DNA from: Trametopsis cervina
Taxonomy: Eukaryota; Basidiomycota; Agaricomycetes; Polyporales; Irpicaceae
Assembly: GCA_022385755.1 (NCBI GenBank)
Contig: MU278381.1
Location: 62,001-126,000 of the forward strand
Length of the DNA stretch: 64,000 nucleotides
Direction of reading: 5' to 3'
Shown here: positions 23,643 to 38,324 of the stretch, piece by piece
How the letters are laid out: every line of letters begins with the position of its first letter
Numbering within the stretch: position 1 is the first letter of the stretch
Made by a program: the position numbers and the translations under genes
The notes under the pieces: model-generated
What the model was told of the DNA's origin: nothing
What the model saw: the letters and a program-made list of their open reading frames with translations, nothing else
Databases searched by the model: none

Positions 23643-25346
23643 ATGAGTTCCTCCTACCCAACGATCGACTCTCGCCCGCTCATCCCCCACGTCTCCACGA
23701 CATGCTCGCAATGTCAAGTCCAACTTGAATTTCCCGCACCCTCACCCGTACCAAGGAGTGGAAGCGTACTCAACATTAGATGTTACCAATGCGGCACCGT
23801 CTTCACGCATGCCTTTTACGCCACCCAAATCTCAAATGCCGCGTTAAACAGACCTTCTGGCGCAGGCTCGTCCTCTCAGCCTTCACAAGACACTCCCAGG
23901 CGAGGGAGGAAGATAGGTTCCGACGCGAAACCGTTAGAAACGGCATACTACGATGTTCTTGGCGTACCTGTAGATGCATCTGCAGACGACATCAAGAAGG
24001 CCTACCGTAAGTACTCTATATCTCCATTGTGCAGATAACTGATGATTCAGTATCACAGGTCGTCTGGCTATCAAACTTCATCCTGACAAGAACCGAGACG
24101 ATCCAAATGCCGAAGAGAGGTTCAAAGAGATCGCTATTGCATATCAGACGTTGTCTGACCCAACACTGCGCAAGAAGTACAACGAGTTTGGCTCGAAGGA
24201 GAGCGCACCGGAGGGTGGATTTGTGGACCCAGAGGAGGTGTTTGGTGCGATATTCGGAGGCGAGAGATTCATTCCGATAATCGGGCATATCAGTCTGGCG
24301 AAAGATATGAAGGCGGCGTTGCAAGAGGAGGACGAGGAGACCGATTCAAATAAGCCAGTGCAGCGGGACGCGAAGGGTCGAGAGATCATCAGTCCGGAAG
24401 AGAAGGCGAAGCGGGATGAGAAGGCCAGAAAGGTAGCTGCTGAGGTACGTTGTAACTTATCTACTTCCTGTGATCAAGAATGCAGACGAACATGTAGAAA
24501 GCTGCGGTGCGCGCAGAGAGGGTGCAGAAGCTCGTGGAGAACTTGGAGAGGAAGTTGGGTATCTTTGCGGAGTCGGCCTCAGGTCCGAATGATGTACAGG
24601 TGGTCAGGAGTTATCGACAGATTTGTGCTTTAGAGGCTGAGTGAGTGCAGTATCTCATCTGTGGCTATGGGAAGTACTAAGATAATTTGGTCAGGGACCT
24701 CAAAGGCGAGTCTTATGGTCCCGATCTTCTGCAAGCTATCGGTTTCGTATATGTCGCCAAAGCGAAGCACTACTTGGCATCCAATCAGACTCTGTTCGGA
24801 GTCGGTGGCTGGTTGCACAACGTGCAAGGAAAGTATCACGTCTTCAGTGAAACGTGAGTGGTTTTCAACCCTGGTGATATTCACCGTTGTTCAAGGACAT
24901 CTTGTAGTGTATCCACACTACGCTCTGCGATGGAACTCAAGAGCGTCTTCGAGCAAATCCAAGCTGCGGAAGCCGCGGGCAACCTCTCGCCTGAAGAGAA
25001 AAAACGTCTCGAAGAACAGGCCGCAGAGAAAGGTCTTCAAGCGTTGTTTAAAGTATGTCTGCTTGCTGCAGTTGCTGTTGTACGATGTTGATTAGCGCGT
25101 ACTCAGGGAACAAAACTTGAGATCGAGTCTATCCTCCGCGAAACATGCGATCGTGTTCTTGAGGACACCACGATATCCCGTGACAAGGCACAATTGCGAG
25201 CTGTAGCGCTACAGATCCTGGGTGAAGCATACATGGCAGTCAAGAAGGATGATGAGCCTCAAGCTATCCAGGAGGAGAGCGAGTACGTCAGGGTTGACAC
25301 GAAGAACAGCCGACAGCGTGACTCGATGCGGGCGCAGCAGCCATGA
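23643..25346 (+). CDS. DnaJ/Hsp40 co-chaperone with DnaJ-X domain (Caj1/Djp1 type)
   Basis: J-domain protein that stimulates Hsp70 ATPase; yeast relatives Caj1 and Djp1 act in the cytosol and in peroxisomal or mitochondrial import. An unusual N-terminal extension carries [13 protein letters not shown] and [10 protein letters not shown], a four-cysteine zinc-ribbon-like motif. The J domain follows: [20 protein letters not shown], spliced to [20 protein letters not shown] with the HPD triad, then [20 protein letters not shown]. Next comes the conserved [19 protein letters not shown] and the long DnaJ-X region ([57 protein letters not shown]). It ends [10 protein letters not shown]. About seven short introns are needed. 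The gene converges with tyrosyl-tRNA synthetase 191 nt downstream. Well supported. Confidence 0.9.
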
Positions 25347-25537
25347 TCACTTATCACTCTGCGCTCTGTACGCAGATTATTTTTCTTGCATTGCCCTCAC
25401 CAGTCTGTCATATTACCTGCACATCTCAACAATATGTAGCATAGATACGCGTAACCTGACCCAGATACTCATCCATTGTGTCAGACGTACACGATGTCAA
25501 CATATTTGGTTATAACGATATGCTGCTGATAGGTACT

Positions 25538-27160
25538 TTAGGAGGCAGGCGCATCACTCTTTTCCTCTGGCTCGACCGCAGCCTGGGTGACTTCACCCGG
25601 GGGCGGCGCGGGCACAACACCTTCTTCAGTAGAGGGCTGCGCCTGCTGGGCGTTCTTGCCCTTGCCTGGCGGGGGCGGGTGGTAAACTTTTACCTATGAA
25701 GATCTCAATTGTAAGTCACACGTCCAGGACTCGTCAAGCTACTGAAACACTAACCTTTTTCTTTTTCTCTGGCTTCGCGTTAGGATCTGGGTAAGCCAGC
25801 TTCTCCACCTCCTTCCACTCCTCGCTCGCCTCGAATGCAGCTCGTATAGGTGTGAGCAGGCGCACGATGGCGTCTGATACGGCCGCCTTGAGGTCTTTTG
25901 GATGCAGCTTCTTCTCACCGAAGTCAAGTTCGAGCTCTTTGAATGACTTGTAGTGGAGGCTACCACCGTAATCCTCTTTCCTAAAGACCGAAAATACTGT
26001 GCCCTCTGGTGCTCCGTCAACCACGAACGGTGTCTGCTCTCCTTCTGCGTCCTGTCCCTCCTCCGAATCCGCACCAGTCTGGCCTTGTTGCCGCTCGAGA
26101 CGGAGCTGGCTGATGGGAATAAGCACGGCCTCGACGAAGGAAAGAACGCCGTTGTCCGTCGTGTTCCCCTCCTCGCAGAACGCGCCCTTAATCTTCTTGC
26201 GCACCACTTCGGGTGGGTCGAGGAAGTCAATCTTTGAATTCGGGTCAGACGACGACATCTTTCCGCCGCCGAGTCCGGGAACCATAGGGTTCATAAGATG
26301 CGCGCGTTTCTTGTAGCCTAACCGCGGAAGGTACAATTCTGCGAAGGTAAAGATTTTGCGCTGCTCTTTGTCAGTGGGACCTGCAGTGATTGGTTAGCGA
26401 CATGACTCACCTGATCAACACCACCGAACTGGAAATCGCAGTCGAGGTATTGCTCGTCGAGAGCCTGTAGGCCTGGGTAGAGTAGACCGCTAAGAAGCGG
26501 GCTTTCTACTTGCTTGACGACCTCGGCACCGGCTTTCTTTGCATCGTGCTCGGTCACGATCGCGCATAGTCGGTAGTTGTCAAGGTTGTATTCCTTCGTA
26601 AGTTGGTAGGATGACCCCTCTACGAAGCGGAGTTTGTTGGTCGGAATGCCGAGAGATTTGAATACGGCGAGGAGGATGAATTGATAGTACTTGGTACGAT
26701 GCGCGACTAGCTCTAGCGGAGCTTTGAGATTGTCCAGGAACGCATGCACATCTAATGGATCGCCCGTCAATTTTTACATCAGTAAAGTATCATTGTCTAC
26801 CGCCATTAATTGAGACGTACCGGCCAACAGAATCGTTACTTCTACTCCTGCTCGCAGAAAGTCTGCGATCTTCGTAAGAGGCACGAAATAGCCGATGTGT
26901 GCTGTTTATATCGCGGTGTTACTTGAGTAAGAGATCGTGGGAGACGAATCGGTACAGTTCACGTACGTCTTCCTGTCGGTGCGGTACCTACCATAAAACA
27001 GATTCAGCAACTGGCAAATCCCAGTTTGTAATGTGTGCTCACCCCAGTAGCATTTCGGTGCCCTGCCTTCAGTCAGGATCGCTTTGATGCTATCGCCGCC
27101 CAACACTTCATCAAGTCTACGCGTGATTAGGTCGAATTTTGCCTGCGCATCGCTCGCCAT
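25538..27160 (-). CDS. TYS1: Cytoplasmic tyrosyl-tRNA synthetase
   Basis: Class I synthetase that charges tRNA-Tyr for cytosolic translation. Start [20 protein letters not shown]. Spliced catalytic core: [19 protein letters not shown], where HIGY is the HIGH signature, split by introns; then [59 protein letters not shown], and the second signature [20 protein letters not shown] (KMSSS for KMSKS). The C-terminus is a basic and Pro-rich tail after [16 protein letters not shown], spliced to [18 protein letters not shown], and lacks the EMAP-like domain of animal enzymes. An insertion rich in acidic residues ([15 protein letters not shown]) sits in the anticodon-side region. The acceptor before RKIFTF was chosen to restore the family sequence. 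Confident. Confidence 0.93.
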
Positions 27161-27664
27161 ATTGGTTGTAGAGGAATCGGGAGAGGCTCACACTCAGCTC
27201 TCGGTCGTTGTCTGATCACAATATTGCAGAGTCACTGACTGGATCACATTTTGAGGATCTATGGGCGCTCGATGGCACTTGCCGAAACGCGGGCGTCTGC
27301 AATCACTGTGATTCCCATTTCATGGTCACCAAGTGGCCACCACTACGAAAGGGTGCCAATAAGAATGCCTCGCCCTTCAGGCGCAGTTCGCAGGACAGAA
27401 CAAACTCAGAGGGGGTGATCTCACATATAAATGTGTCGCATGCCACAAGTGGAGGACATGTTGGCGGTAAGTACAATCCTAATACGAAGGGTACGTCAAC
27501 TTCAAGTTGAACCAGCTTACGCGGTGCCCCGTCTTAGAGAATCACACCTAGTATTTCAGATACGAACAGTGGGCTTTCAGACACCCTGAACGCGGGGTAC
27601 CCCACAGAGTGAAGCTATAAAGGTGCGGGCGTGGCTTGACTTAGCCTGAACGGCCCCTTATACG
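27161..27664. promoter_or_regulatory. Divergent promoter region; TATA-like CTATAAAGG near 27614-27622
   Basis: Spacer of about 500 nt between the tyrosyl-tRNA synthetase and the Nudix gene, which are divergent. The TATAAA sequence lies about 47 nt upstream of the Nudix start codon. No gene is supported inside. Confidence 0.5.
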
Positions 27665-28736
27665 ATGGCGATCACTCAAATCCTACCTGCAGTCGAGACA
27701 AAGGTCTCTCAAGAGACGTTGGCATGCATACAACGACTGATAGCACACCGAACAGAACCAGTCGAATCGTTAGTACCAATGGTCAAGGTTATCTTTGTGG
27801 GAGGCTAAAACGCTGATACTCACGAAGTCTAGACGATATTAAAGCACGTCGCGCTGCAGTATTAGTACTGCTCTATGAAAAGCCTGGGAGTGGCCTCCGT
27901 GTTCTCTTGACCACACGTGCAAAAACCCTACGCACTCATCCTGGGCAGACAGCCTTACCTGGCGGAAGAATGGACGATACTGACAGCTCCATAGTTGAGA
28001 CTGCGGTGAGTGCATTCATATAATTATTATATTATACATTGATTGGCCTGTATCGTAGTACAGGGAAGCTTTTGAAGAAGTCGGCCTCCCCTTGAATCAC
28101 CCGGGTCTCCATACTCTCTGTCTACTACGCCCTTTCGTAGCCTGGACGCGATCCTTGGTTCTAGTCACCCCAGTCGTCTCGTTACTGACTGATCTCTCTG
28201 TGCTCGACACTCTCAAAGCTGCGCCAGCCGAAGTCGATATCATTTTCGACCATCCCTTTGAAGCGCTTCTCGAACCCTCCTTGAGCGCTGCGGAACCGCT
28301 CGTGCCGTTGAATAGCAGCCTTTGGCCTTCGGATATCGAGTTTTATGTACGTATACCAACTGAGTCCATGCATCGATGTCCTACTCACACATTTATCAAC
28401 CAGAACTATGCCGATAGTCAATGGAGTTGGATGGGCGGCTCAACCTACCGATTGCATCGTTTCCGTTCCGCTGCAGCAGCAATCAACGGCATGACAGCTG
28501 ACGTCCTGGTGAGCTACCCTTGCACACCTACATCGCGCTTGTTCTGACAGCTGGTTCAGATATTGGCGGCCATGATCGCTTATGAACGACAACCCTCTTT
28601 CGAAAGATTCGCGCCTGGTCAGTTCAGGACGCTCGACGAGACACTTCGCGCACTGGACCTGTCAGCCTTCAATAAGTGGAATAATGCTGCCCCAGCATCC
28701 GGTACCACAGGCACTCGGCCTGTTACTCTCAATTAA
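27665..28736 (+). CDS. PCD1: Nudix hydrolase of the CoA diphosphatase (PCD1/NUDT7-8) type
   Basis: Predicted Mg-dependent hydrolase that cleaves CoA or its derivatives; the yeast homologue is peroxisomal. The start MAITQILPAVETKVSQETLA leads to AAVLVLLYEKPGSGLRVLLT. The CoA-family signature LLTTRAKTLRTHPGQTALPG is followed by the Nudix box, GGRMDDTDSSIVETAYREAF joined by an intron to EEVGLPLNHPG. The key REAFEE glutamates are present. Then come LRPFVAWTRSLVLVTPVVSL, YADSQWSWMGGSTYRLHRF and the C-terminal exon ILAAMIAYERQPSFERFAPG, ending RPVTLN. No obvious C-terminal SKL targeting tripeptide is seen. Introns are about 50-60 nt. Confident in family. Confidence 0.88.
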
Positions 28737-28944
28737 TAGTCTACCTTATCTTGTCCCTTAGTAATTATAAGTTAAGAATCCTACACATCCTCAAGATCAG
28801 GCGGCATATATTGTGGGGCAAACCAACATTTCAGAAAGCTACCGATAGTTCAGAACAAAAATTCAACGACATATACGACTGTATTTTTCAATTCTGAATT
28901 TATTATTCCATGAGCATGAACATGTTCACTTACACAAACGAGGT

Positions 28945-29240
28945 CTAAGTACAGAGGGCTCCACTGCCGACGACCTCACAGCAGGTTGGGCAACGGCATC
29001 CGGCGACGTATACGAACATATCCGTGGGACCGCATTCATAAATGAAGGCGTTTCCTCCGTTGAGGCTGGCATCAACGGCGCAACCATAACCTCCTGCAAT
29101 ACGTCGTGGTTAGCTTCTGGCAGCTGGGAGATTATGACCAACAGACCAGGGGTGTCGCAATGCTGGCCGACAGGGTCGTATGCACGTACGCCAACTAAGA
29201 CAAGTGTGACGGCGACCATGACGGAGTTGAAGAACTGCAT
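28945..29240 (-). CDS. Small cysteine-rich secreted protein, copy 2
   Basis: 80-residue paralogue of the protein at 7234-7549. Exon 1 (29240-29147) encodes MQFFNSVMVAVTLVLVGVRA, a signal peptide, then YDPVGQHCDTPG. Exon 2 (29093-28945) encodes GYGCAVDASLNGGNAFIYEC, then GPTDMFVYVAGCRCPTCCEV and GSGALCT. Eight mature cysteines occur at the same positions as in copy 1. Exon lengths, 94 and 149 nt, are identical to copy 1, and intron phase is the same, though this intron is 53 nt rather than 73. The start is the ATG at 29240; a longer frame upstream has no signal peptide. No known domain is recognised. Orientation is opposite to copy 1, so it was moved or inverted after duplication. Confidence 0.85.
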
Positions 29241-29311
29241 GTTTCTGGTGGTCTCGAGGAAGAACGTCGAGCTGAGGGGAGCACTGCAGTAGTATCCTCC
29301 CCAGGACGGTC

Positions 29312-29318
29312 TCTTATA
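29312..29318 (-). promoter_or_regulatory. TATA-like element of secreted protein gene 2
   Basis: TATAAGA on the minus strand, 72 nt upstream of the start codon at 29240; copy 1 has TATAAAA at 77 nt. Confidence 0.5.
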
Positions 29319-30837
29319 AGTGCCAAGAGGAGCGCGTCTTGGTGCAAAGTTTGAGCTGTATCGTAGCATGTCGCCTATGGCTCTGTCGATGCTAGCATGA
29401 TATGGCGTCCTTCCATCCGTCCGACATGAGTCGGCGCGCGTATACAGCGATGCCATGCCGGCAAGTTCGATGTGGTATTGTATCGTGCTTGCAGCCAGAG
29501 ATACAAATTTCTAGGACGTATCGCAGGAGAGAGTGCTTGATAGAATGTGCACCTCCATAGGCTTTGTTTATGTTTAGGAGACAACCGAGTATGATTGGGA
29601 ATTTTTCGCTACAGGTGCTCGGAGGCTGGATCTTCTGGTAGGAAAATGCGTGGAGGGAGACCAATAATTTGTGTGTTCCGTGGGTCATGATACCTAGCGC
29701 TTTTAGAGCGCAAGCGGTTACGGAGCCGCCGTATTGATCGTCAAAGACGGCAAGAATATGAGCACGGCGCCTCACCGCCGGCGACTTGAACCACAAGTAT
29801 CATAGCTATGTGATTCCAATTAGCAATTTATCTGCATGCGGAAATCCTGTTGTCTGAACATACAATCTCGTTGAGGTGTAGTGACCACTTGCACTACGAA
29901 GGATGTGTATTCAATAGGGAAGAATTTGACTGCCGAAATGCCTTCTGCAAAATGTGACGCACTGCTACTTCGTCATGAGTCTTTGCCGAAGGTCAGCTGT
30001 CGGCGCGACCTATTGCGGTACTTCTGAGCATATGTCTCCTGAGGGCGTTTAGTGTTTTCGTTAGGCGTCTGGGGACCTATACATAGAGAAGAGAAGACCA
30101 AAGGTTGAGCGTGTCAGAACATGAGAATCAGAACATACACAGACGGAAGATAGGATTCACTGTTCAAAGACGCACAAATCACCAGTGACGTTAGAGGCAT
30201 GCCTGAACGAACATGAGGCTAAAGATACCTGGAATCGGATCTATCGCGCTCTGACTCGCTCAATGGTGCTTCATTGGCGCGAAGAGCTTTATATGAGGGA
30301 AACCTGACCTTCGTCAGCAGCATCCTCACGTAGTCAGCAGTTGTTTCAACCGATCTGTAACGCAAATTACTCACCAGCGGGGGCCTCAGAGCGACAATGG
30401 ATACTGCGAAGACAAAGGCACCGTGTCGAGTGAATTCAGTGGAGTAGAACGAACGTAACTGATGAGGCTTGAGACTCGCCGGCGCGCTAGAATGAAATGG
30501 CGGCTGTGTAGAGCGTACGAAACCAGTCAAAACCTAACTCCCGTTATAAGCCCCTATCAGGCCGTCCAATGACATTTGGATAGCCGAATCGCGAGCTGGT
30601 AACTTTCTGATCTCATTTGAATTGGATAGATTGTACACAGAGGCGATACTCCGGAAAACCTCAGGTATGGGTTCCGGTACGTTGTACTATAGCTACATGG
30701 GCTGGGATTCTGTACACTTTATGAGTGCCATTCTACGAGTGAGGTGGAATAAATTATTGCCTTTTTATCACAATCAACTCACCGCTCTTTACATCCACCA
30801 CCATAGTCTTACATCTCCTTGATTTCTTTATTTCATC
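29319..30837. other. Intergenic region, no gene recognised
   Basis: About 1.5 kb upstream of secreted protein gene 2 and downstream of the S9 peptidase. A minus-strand frame at 30219-30530 contains a hydrophobic run but opens with a non-ATG codon and has no recognised motif. Confidence 0.45.
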
Positions 30838-33107
30838 TCACGTGGCTTTTGCGAGCCCGAAGACCTTCTCGTAGAAGCTCAATTCCGCCTCCAGTGCTCT
30901 TTGGATGGTTTCGGCCTTTCGCCATCCATGGCCTTCGCCCTCAAAGAGAATATAATCGACCTGTCCTCCTTTCTCCTGGATGGTCTTGACAATGTCTTCT
31001 GCCTGCACTGGGGGAACAACCGCATCCACCGATCCCTGCAAAATCTGCGTATGCTTTATGTGAATAAATGCTCAACACCGTATGGGTGGACTCACCAGCA
31101 GTGGTGCTTTGATGTTCTGAGCGTTATATACAGGCGAGCGTTCCTCGTACACGTGCGGTATGTCTGCATATGCCCCTCCGACTAGATTCTCACAATACTT
31201 GGACTCGAACTTATGCGTGAATTCGTCCAGCTTCTTGAGATCGGAAATACCGTACAGAGACGAGCCAGCGGCGAAGGCATCTGGATACAAGCATAGTGTT
31301 TGCAGGACGTCGTATCCACCTGAAGACTCGCCCCTGATAGCCGTGCGCTTTGGGTCGATGAGGTTGTAAGGGTCAGAGGCTAGGAGGGTCGCGGTGCGTG
31401 CGCAGTCCTGGGTGTCAACTACGCCCCATTGCCCACGCAGGCGATTTCTATACGAGGCAGCTAAGTTAACAGTGGAGACAAGAAGGTCAGATGGCTCACA
31501 TGAATTTGCGCCCATAGCCTGAGCTACCGCTATACTGGACATCCACCCTGCCGTCGGATAAGCAACTACATTGATACAAACTTGAACCTAAACTTACCAA
31601 GCCCATCCACGTGTTGTAAAGAATTGCACAATCAGTTTAAAGGCCTGCGGGGCGTATGACGTCGGTCCGCCATGCACATGCACGACACAAGGCGGCTTTT
31701 CTTCCGCTGGACCAACATAGTGTGGGTTTGTCGGAGGGTAGTAGACCGCATAAAAAGGTTCGTCAGTTCCGTGAACGGCCAGCGTAATCGGTTGGGGCTG
31801 TGAGATATACAAGGAATCGAAAGTCAATCCACTGTCATCATGTTTCCCCAACACGGTGAATTGAGGCCTTGAATAGTCCTTGAGCGTACACAGCACCACC
31901 TCACGGGGCTTGTCTGTCTTGGCGCCAATGAACACGACCGCGCCGTCTGTAACAGGCCGTACATACTCGACGGTCACATACGGACATTCGATTTCTTCCA
32001 GAGTCTTGCTGAGAGAAGTGACCACATACAGGATGCTTCTACCGTCTCGGAAGGCCGTGTAGAGTGCAGCCTTCCCCTCCTTGTCCAATGGTGCGCCGAA
32101 CGACCAGCCGAGGAGCCACATTGTCGAATCAAAGTCCTCTGCCACGGGGTCGTGCAGTACTGGACCCGCGTGCTGGGTCTGGACGTTGTATGACCAAGGG
32201 TTTGCATAACCAGACGCATCGCATGTGAATAGAAGCAGGGAGGAGGAGGCCCACATGGGGTAACCAGCGCTGACTTCGGAATGCTTTCCAGCGACGATAC
32301 GCACATCCTCTATCTTAAGACTGTCCTCTGCGAACACCACCGTGGCAACTCCAATTTGGGCCCCTTCCCAGGGCATATCTGGGTGCGACCATTGCTGCCA
32401 TGCAAGGTGGGTACCGTCCGGTGAGAAATACGGCTTCGCATAGAAGTCGGCACCTGAGACAAGAGGATGCACGGTGTGGGATTTCCTGTCGATGATGCAG
32501 AGCGACGTAACGATGTCCGCGGGTTCAGGTTTCGTATGGTCTTCCAGTACTGCTGCGATGAAGCGCGGGTTCTGAGGGTGCACGGCAAAGCATGCATACC
32601 TGTATACTGTACTCTCTGGAATAGCTATTATATTAGCGGACGACCGTATGAGAGCACGAATACTGACCAGGCGTTATTGGCTGATATTCTCCAAGGTCCG
32701 TCACAGTATACACCCGTCCGTCCAAAAAGTTGGAGAAAATAGCTACACCATCATATACGACTGCTGCTGCCCCTCCGTACTGTTTGAGTCAGCAGAATAT
32801 TAACACACGCCAAGGAGAACTCCCCTCACCTCCTGTACACCAGTCCGCACGTTCCATTCTTTCCCGACAACGTCTGTACCATCTTCCGTTTTCACCAAAA
32901 CCACTCGTCCGCCTTCTGAGGGCCTCCGCTCGGTGTGATAGATTACGGATGTGATTGGGTCAACGATTAGTTCGTCTATGCTTGCTCGCTATAACTGATT
33001 CGGTAAGGCGTGTCTTGACAATATGCACTAACACGTACGATTTGCGCAATCGCGTTCGCTGAGATTGGTGATACCCATGTCCCATAGGGCGCTGTTGTAG
33101 GCGACAT
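30838..33107 (-). CDS. S9 family dipeptidyl/acylaminoacyl-peptidase
   Basis: Predicted serine peptidase of the prolyl oligopeptidase clan (S9C-like), with an N-terminal beta-propeller and a C-terminal alpha/beta hydrolase domain; it trims short or N-acylated peptides. Start MSPTTAPYGTWVSPISANAI, with propeller pieces DPITSVIYHTERRPSEGGRV, GKEWNVRTGVQEYGGAAAVV, FLDGRVYTVTDLGEYQPIT and STVYRYACFAVHPQNPRFIA. The catalytic domain has VVHVHGGPTSYAP (oxyanion region), RTAIRGESSGGYDVLQ with the nucleophile Ser in GESSGG, GSVDAVVPPVQAED with the acid, and YILFEGEGHGWRKAE with the histidine. The stop is at 30840-30838. There is no signal peptide, so it is probably cytosolic. One 5' donor after QPITP uses GTCAGT. 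Introns are short. All three catalytic residues are visible. Confidence 0.9.
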
Positions 33108-35582
<2,475 letters not shown>

Positions 35583-36325
35583 ATGATACCAAATAGTTGA
35601 AACAAAGTTGTAAGAACATTGTAGTTTTAGCGAGATACATGGGGTTGTTGCTGAATACACGCGAATTTGGGTTTTACTGATGTCATGAACTTGAGCGGAC
35701 CCTGTACAGGGGTATGGGCTGACGCGCGCGGCGATCTCTTACCATTGCACTTGATGACTCTCACAGACATGACTCAACCGCGAGACACGCGACATCCATC
35801 GCTCGCACGGGAAGACTGCAGCCAAAAGATATGGTAAGTGGTAGGCCAAGCCTGTCAGTGCATCAGCTGTATATTGACCTAGACAATATCGAAGGCTTCT
35901 CCAGGCGGATGACCAGTTCATGCGCTCTACAGGGCATACAGCGGCTTGCCCTGTCCTCCCAGCTCGTGACGATATCGCAAACGCTAAAATGCTTACTGAT
36001 CCAGAGATGCCGCCGGGTATACGCAGCGCAGCGCTGACGTGGCGGCCGGCATACATACACCGTACGCTGTTAGACGAAGTGACTCGTATTCTATTCTCCA
36101 AGACATTTGCACAGCCGATGGTCCCACAAGTCTGAACATGCAATCAAGTTTCACGGTTTGGATGGCCTGGATTAGCAATGTGCCGCGTCACTTACCGGAT
36201 GTTTGATCCACGACTTGGTGAGATCTCGTGCATATAGTATATATGAACTCTTTACTCACATGCCCTCTGCCCTCACAATAGCCTCACTCCGCTGCCAACA
36301 CCGTACCCTCTGAATTGCTCTGATA
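35583..36325. other. Intergenic region
   Basis: About 740 nt. It contains the 3' untranslated region of the sulfhydrylase gene and the promoter of questin oxidase copy 2, with TATATAT at 36238-36244, 81 nt before the ATG. Short frames on both strands have no recognisable motif. Confidence 0.45.
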
Positions 36326-38110
36326 ATGGAGGCGACTGCTGACCAATTAGCTGCTCTTTTCCCGTCACCGCACAGCCCGATCGGACCTGTCCCCGTACCC
36401 AAACTGCAAGCGGGACATACCCATCAATCCACACAAACAGTTCTGGATCTTCTCAAGGACAACCACAAGAAGTGGCATATCTATTTCAACGATAGGGGGT
36501 TCCACAAGTATGTGTTCATCATATACTCTTACACGAGTGATTACTGATCACACACATTCACATAGCCATGCTAGCCACCACCTTTTGGCCATATACGCCA
36601 TGGGTGCCAATAGTCAACTACTGGAGGCTGCGTACGGGACTCATGTTGCATATCAGAGGCCGGCATTTCCTCCGCCAGAAGCGAAGGCAATCAGTGCCGT
36701 CATCGACGACTCCAACTGGAAGGACTTCCTCGGAGATGAACGGTATGTCCTCTCTGTTATTTTCCAGTCGTTCTCTTCTCACTGCTGCCCGTACACCCTC
36801 AGATACTACCAGGCCTATGTGACGTTCATCTCCACCAAGCTTATTGAGGAACGACAAGACGTCCAGCACATCTTCGAGAAGTATGTTTTTTCAAAGGACG
36901 CCAACATAGTGCCAGGCGCGGGTGCGAAGCCTCCGATGATGCTGAGCCGCTTTCTAGCCGGCCTTCTGCACCCCCTCATTCATGCAGGATACGGCGCCGA
37001 GTTCTCGTTACCTGGACTCGTTTCCGAAGGTATGGACTATTCTTATCTCCATGTCTATCACGCGCGAGGTTCTAACGTAATCCCGCTTCATACCAGGCAT
37101 CGCTCAAGCAGCGACCCACACGCCTGAGGCTATCGACATACTGCCTGCGAAGCTGTTCGAGTCGGACGGTCTTGGGAACCTGACGGCTAAGCTCGCTTCG
37201 GCTTCTATCTCCTCTGGGTCGAAGCAATTCGCTCCGCACGCCCTCTCTATCCTGGGTCGTGTTAGCAAGGATCCCGCGTTTAATCCCAAGGCCCTCGGCC
37301 TGCCCGTTCCAAGAGACCATCCGGAGCAGCTGACTGACCTTGTCGTGCGGGTAGCGGGCGCGGAGCTTGCCAGCTATATCGAAGAGTGGGCTCAGGATCT
37401 AAGCGGAGAAGTCGGCCCTGCTGTGCTGAAGGCCAAATGCGAGGAACTCGCATGGCTGAACACGGTCGTTTTCGGTGTCGGGGGATGGGCTGGAAGGGCA
37501 CAGAGCACTGACGCGAACAAAGAGTTCAACGCGGACTTCCTCTTGTAAGCATCTGGTTTTGTTTCATCATTAAGATATACTGAAAGCTCTTCCCGGTCGT
37601 GTTAGGATGCATCTCGTCACTTCGTCTCTCCTCCTGCCATCTCTCGTGAACACATTGACCCCCTCCTCCGCCAGCCTTCTCCTCCGAGCCTACTTCAGCA
37701 TCTCCATCATCGTCTACATCGCACGAGGCCGTCCCCTTCTTCCCATATCCGCATTCTACGCCGGCACCACGCCCACCCCAAGCGCGCCCGGGCCCGCTCC
37801 CCAATCTACCGCCAACACCCTTCCGCCGCAGAACAGCCCAAACCCATGGGCCCAGATCGTCCAAACCACCCTCGTGCATCCCAACGAGCACCTCTGCAAG
37901 CTCCAGCGCGCGCTGCTGCACTTTGCCGAACAGTACGGCGGCACGGCGCCCAGTCGCTTTGCGGACGCAGAAGCACTTCCGGGCGCGCAGGAGTTGGACG
38001 GGACGCTGTTCGTCAGAGTGGCGAAGCTGACTGCTGACAGGCTCGGGTGGATGCGCGAGGGGCAGCCGAGCAGGGAATGGGACTTTGTTGGATTTTATCA
38101 ACAGATCTAG
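36326..38110 (+). CDS. Questin oxidase-like protein (DUF4243), copy 2
   Basis: Predicted 512-residue paralogue of the protein at 10855-12641. Exons 36326-36507, 36566-36742, 36803-37029, 37097-37544 and 37606-38110 close exactly. Exons 2 and 3 have the same lengths as in copy 1 (177 and 227 nt) and all introns fall at the same places. Conserved pieces include LLKDNHKKWHIYFND, NHASHHLLAIYAMGANSQLL, FLAGLLHPLIHAGYGAEF, ELAWLNTVVFGVGGWAGRA, MHLVTSSLLLPSLVNTLTP and VHPNEHLCKLQRALLHFA. A Pro-rich linker (TPTPSAPGPAPQ) is longer than in copy 1. Both copies look functional. Substrate unknown; the family includes anthraquinone ring-cleaving Baeyer-Villiger oxidases. Confidence 0.9.
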
Positions 38111-38324
38111 GGGTAGATGACAACAACACCTAAAGGACATTGTATATGTATATGTATAGTAGTACCGAGACAAACCAACCGCCGCTCCGTACTGATACCA
38201 AAAAATATAAGGATAAGTCACAAATGAGAGAGATAATATGACCAAGGATGTAGGAGTAGATAGCTGATTAGATGAGTGCCACAAGTGGGTGGGTGCAGGA
38301 ACCTGATATGGTGGTTCATTGCAA

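Noticed and set aside
29270..29456. Longer N-terminus for the second secreted protein from 29456
   Set aside because: The extension removes the signal peptide from the N-terminus and overlaps the TATA-like element; the ATG at 29240 matches copy 1 exactly.
30219..30530. Minus-strand frame with a hydrophobic run as a small membrane protein
   Set aside because: It opens with a non-ATG codon and has no recognisable motif or supporting splice structure.
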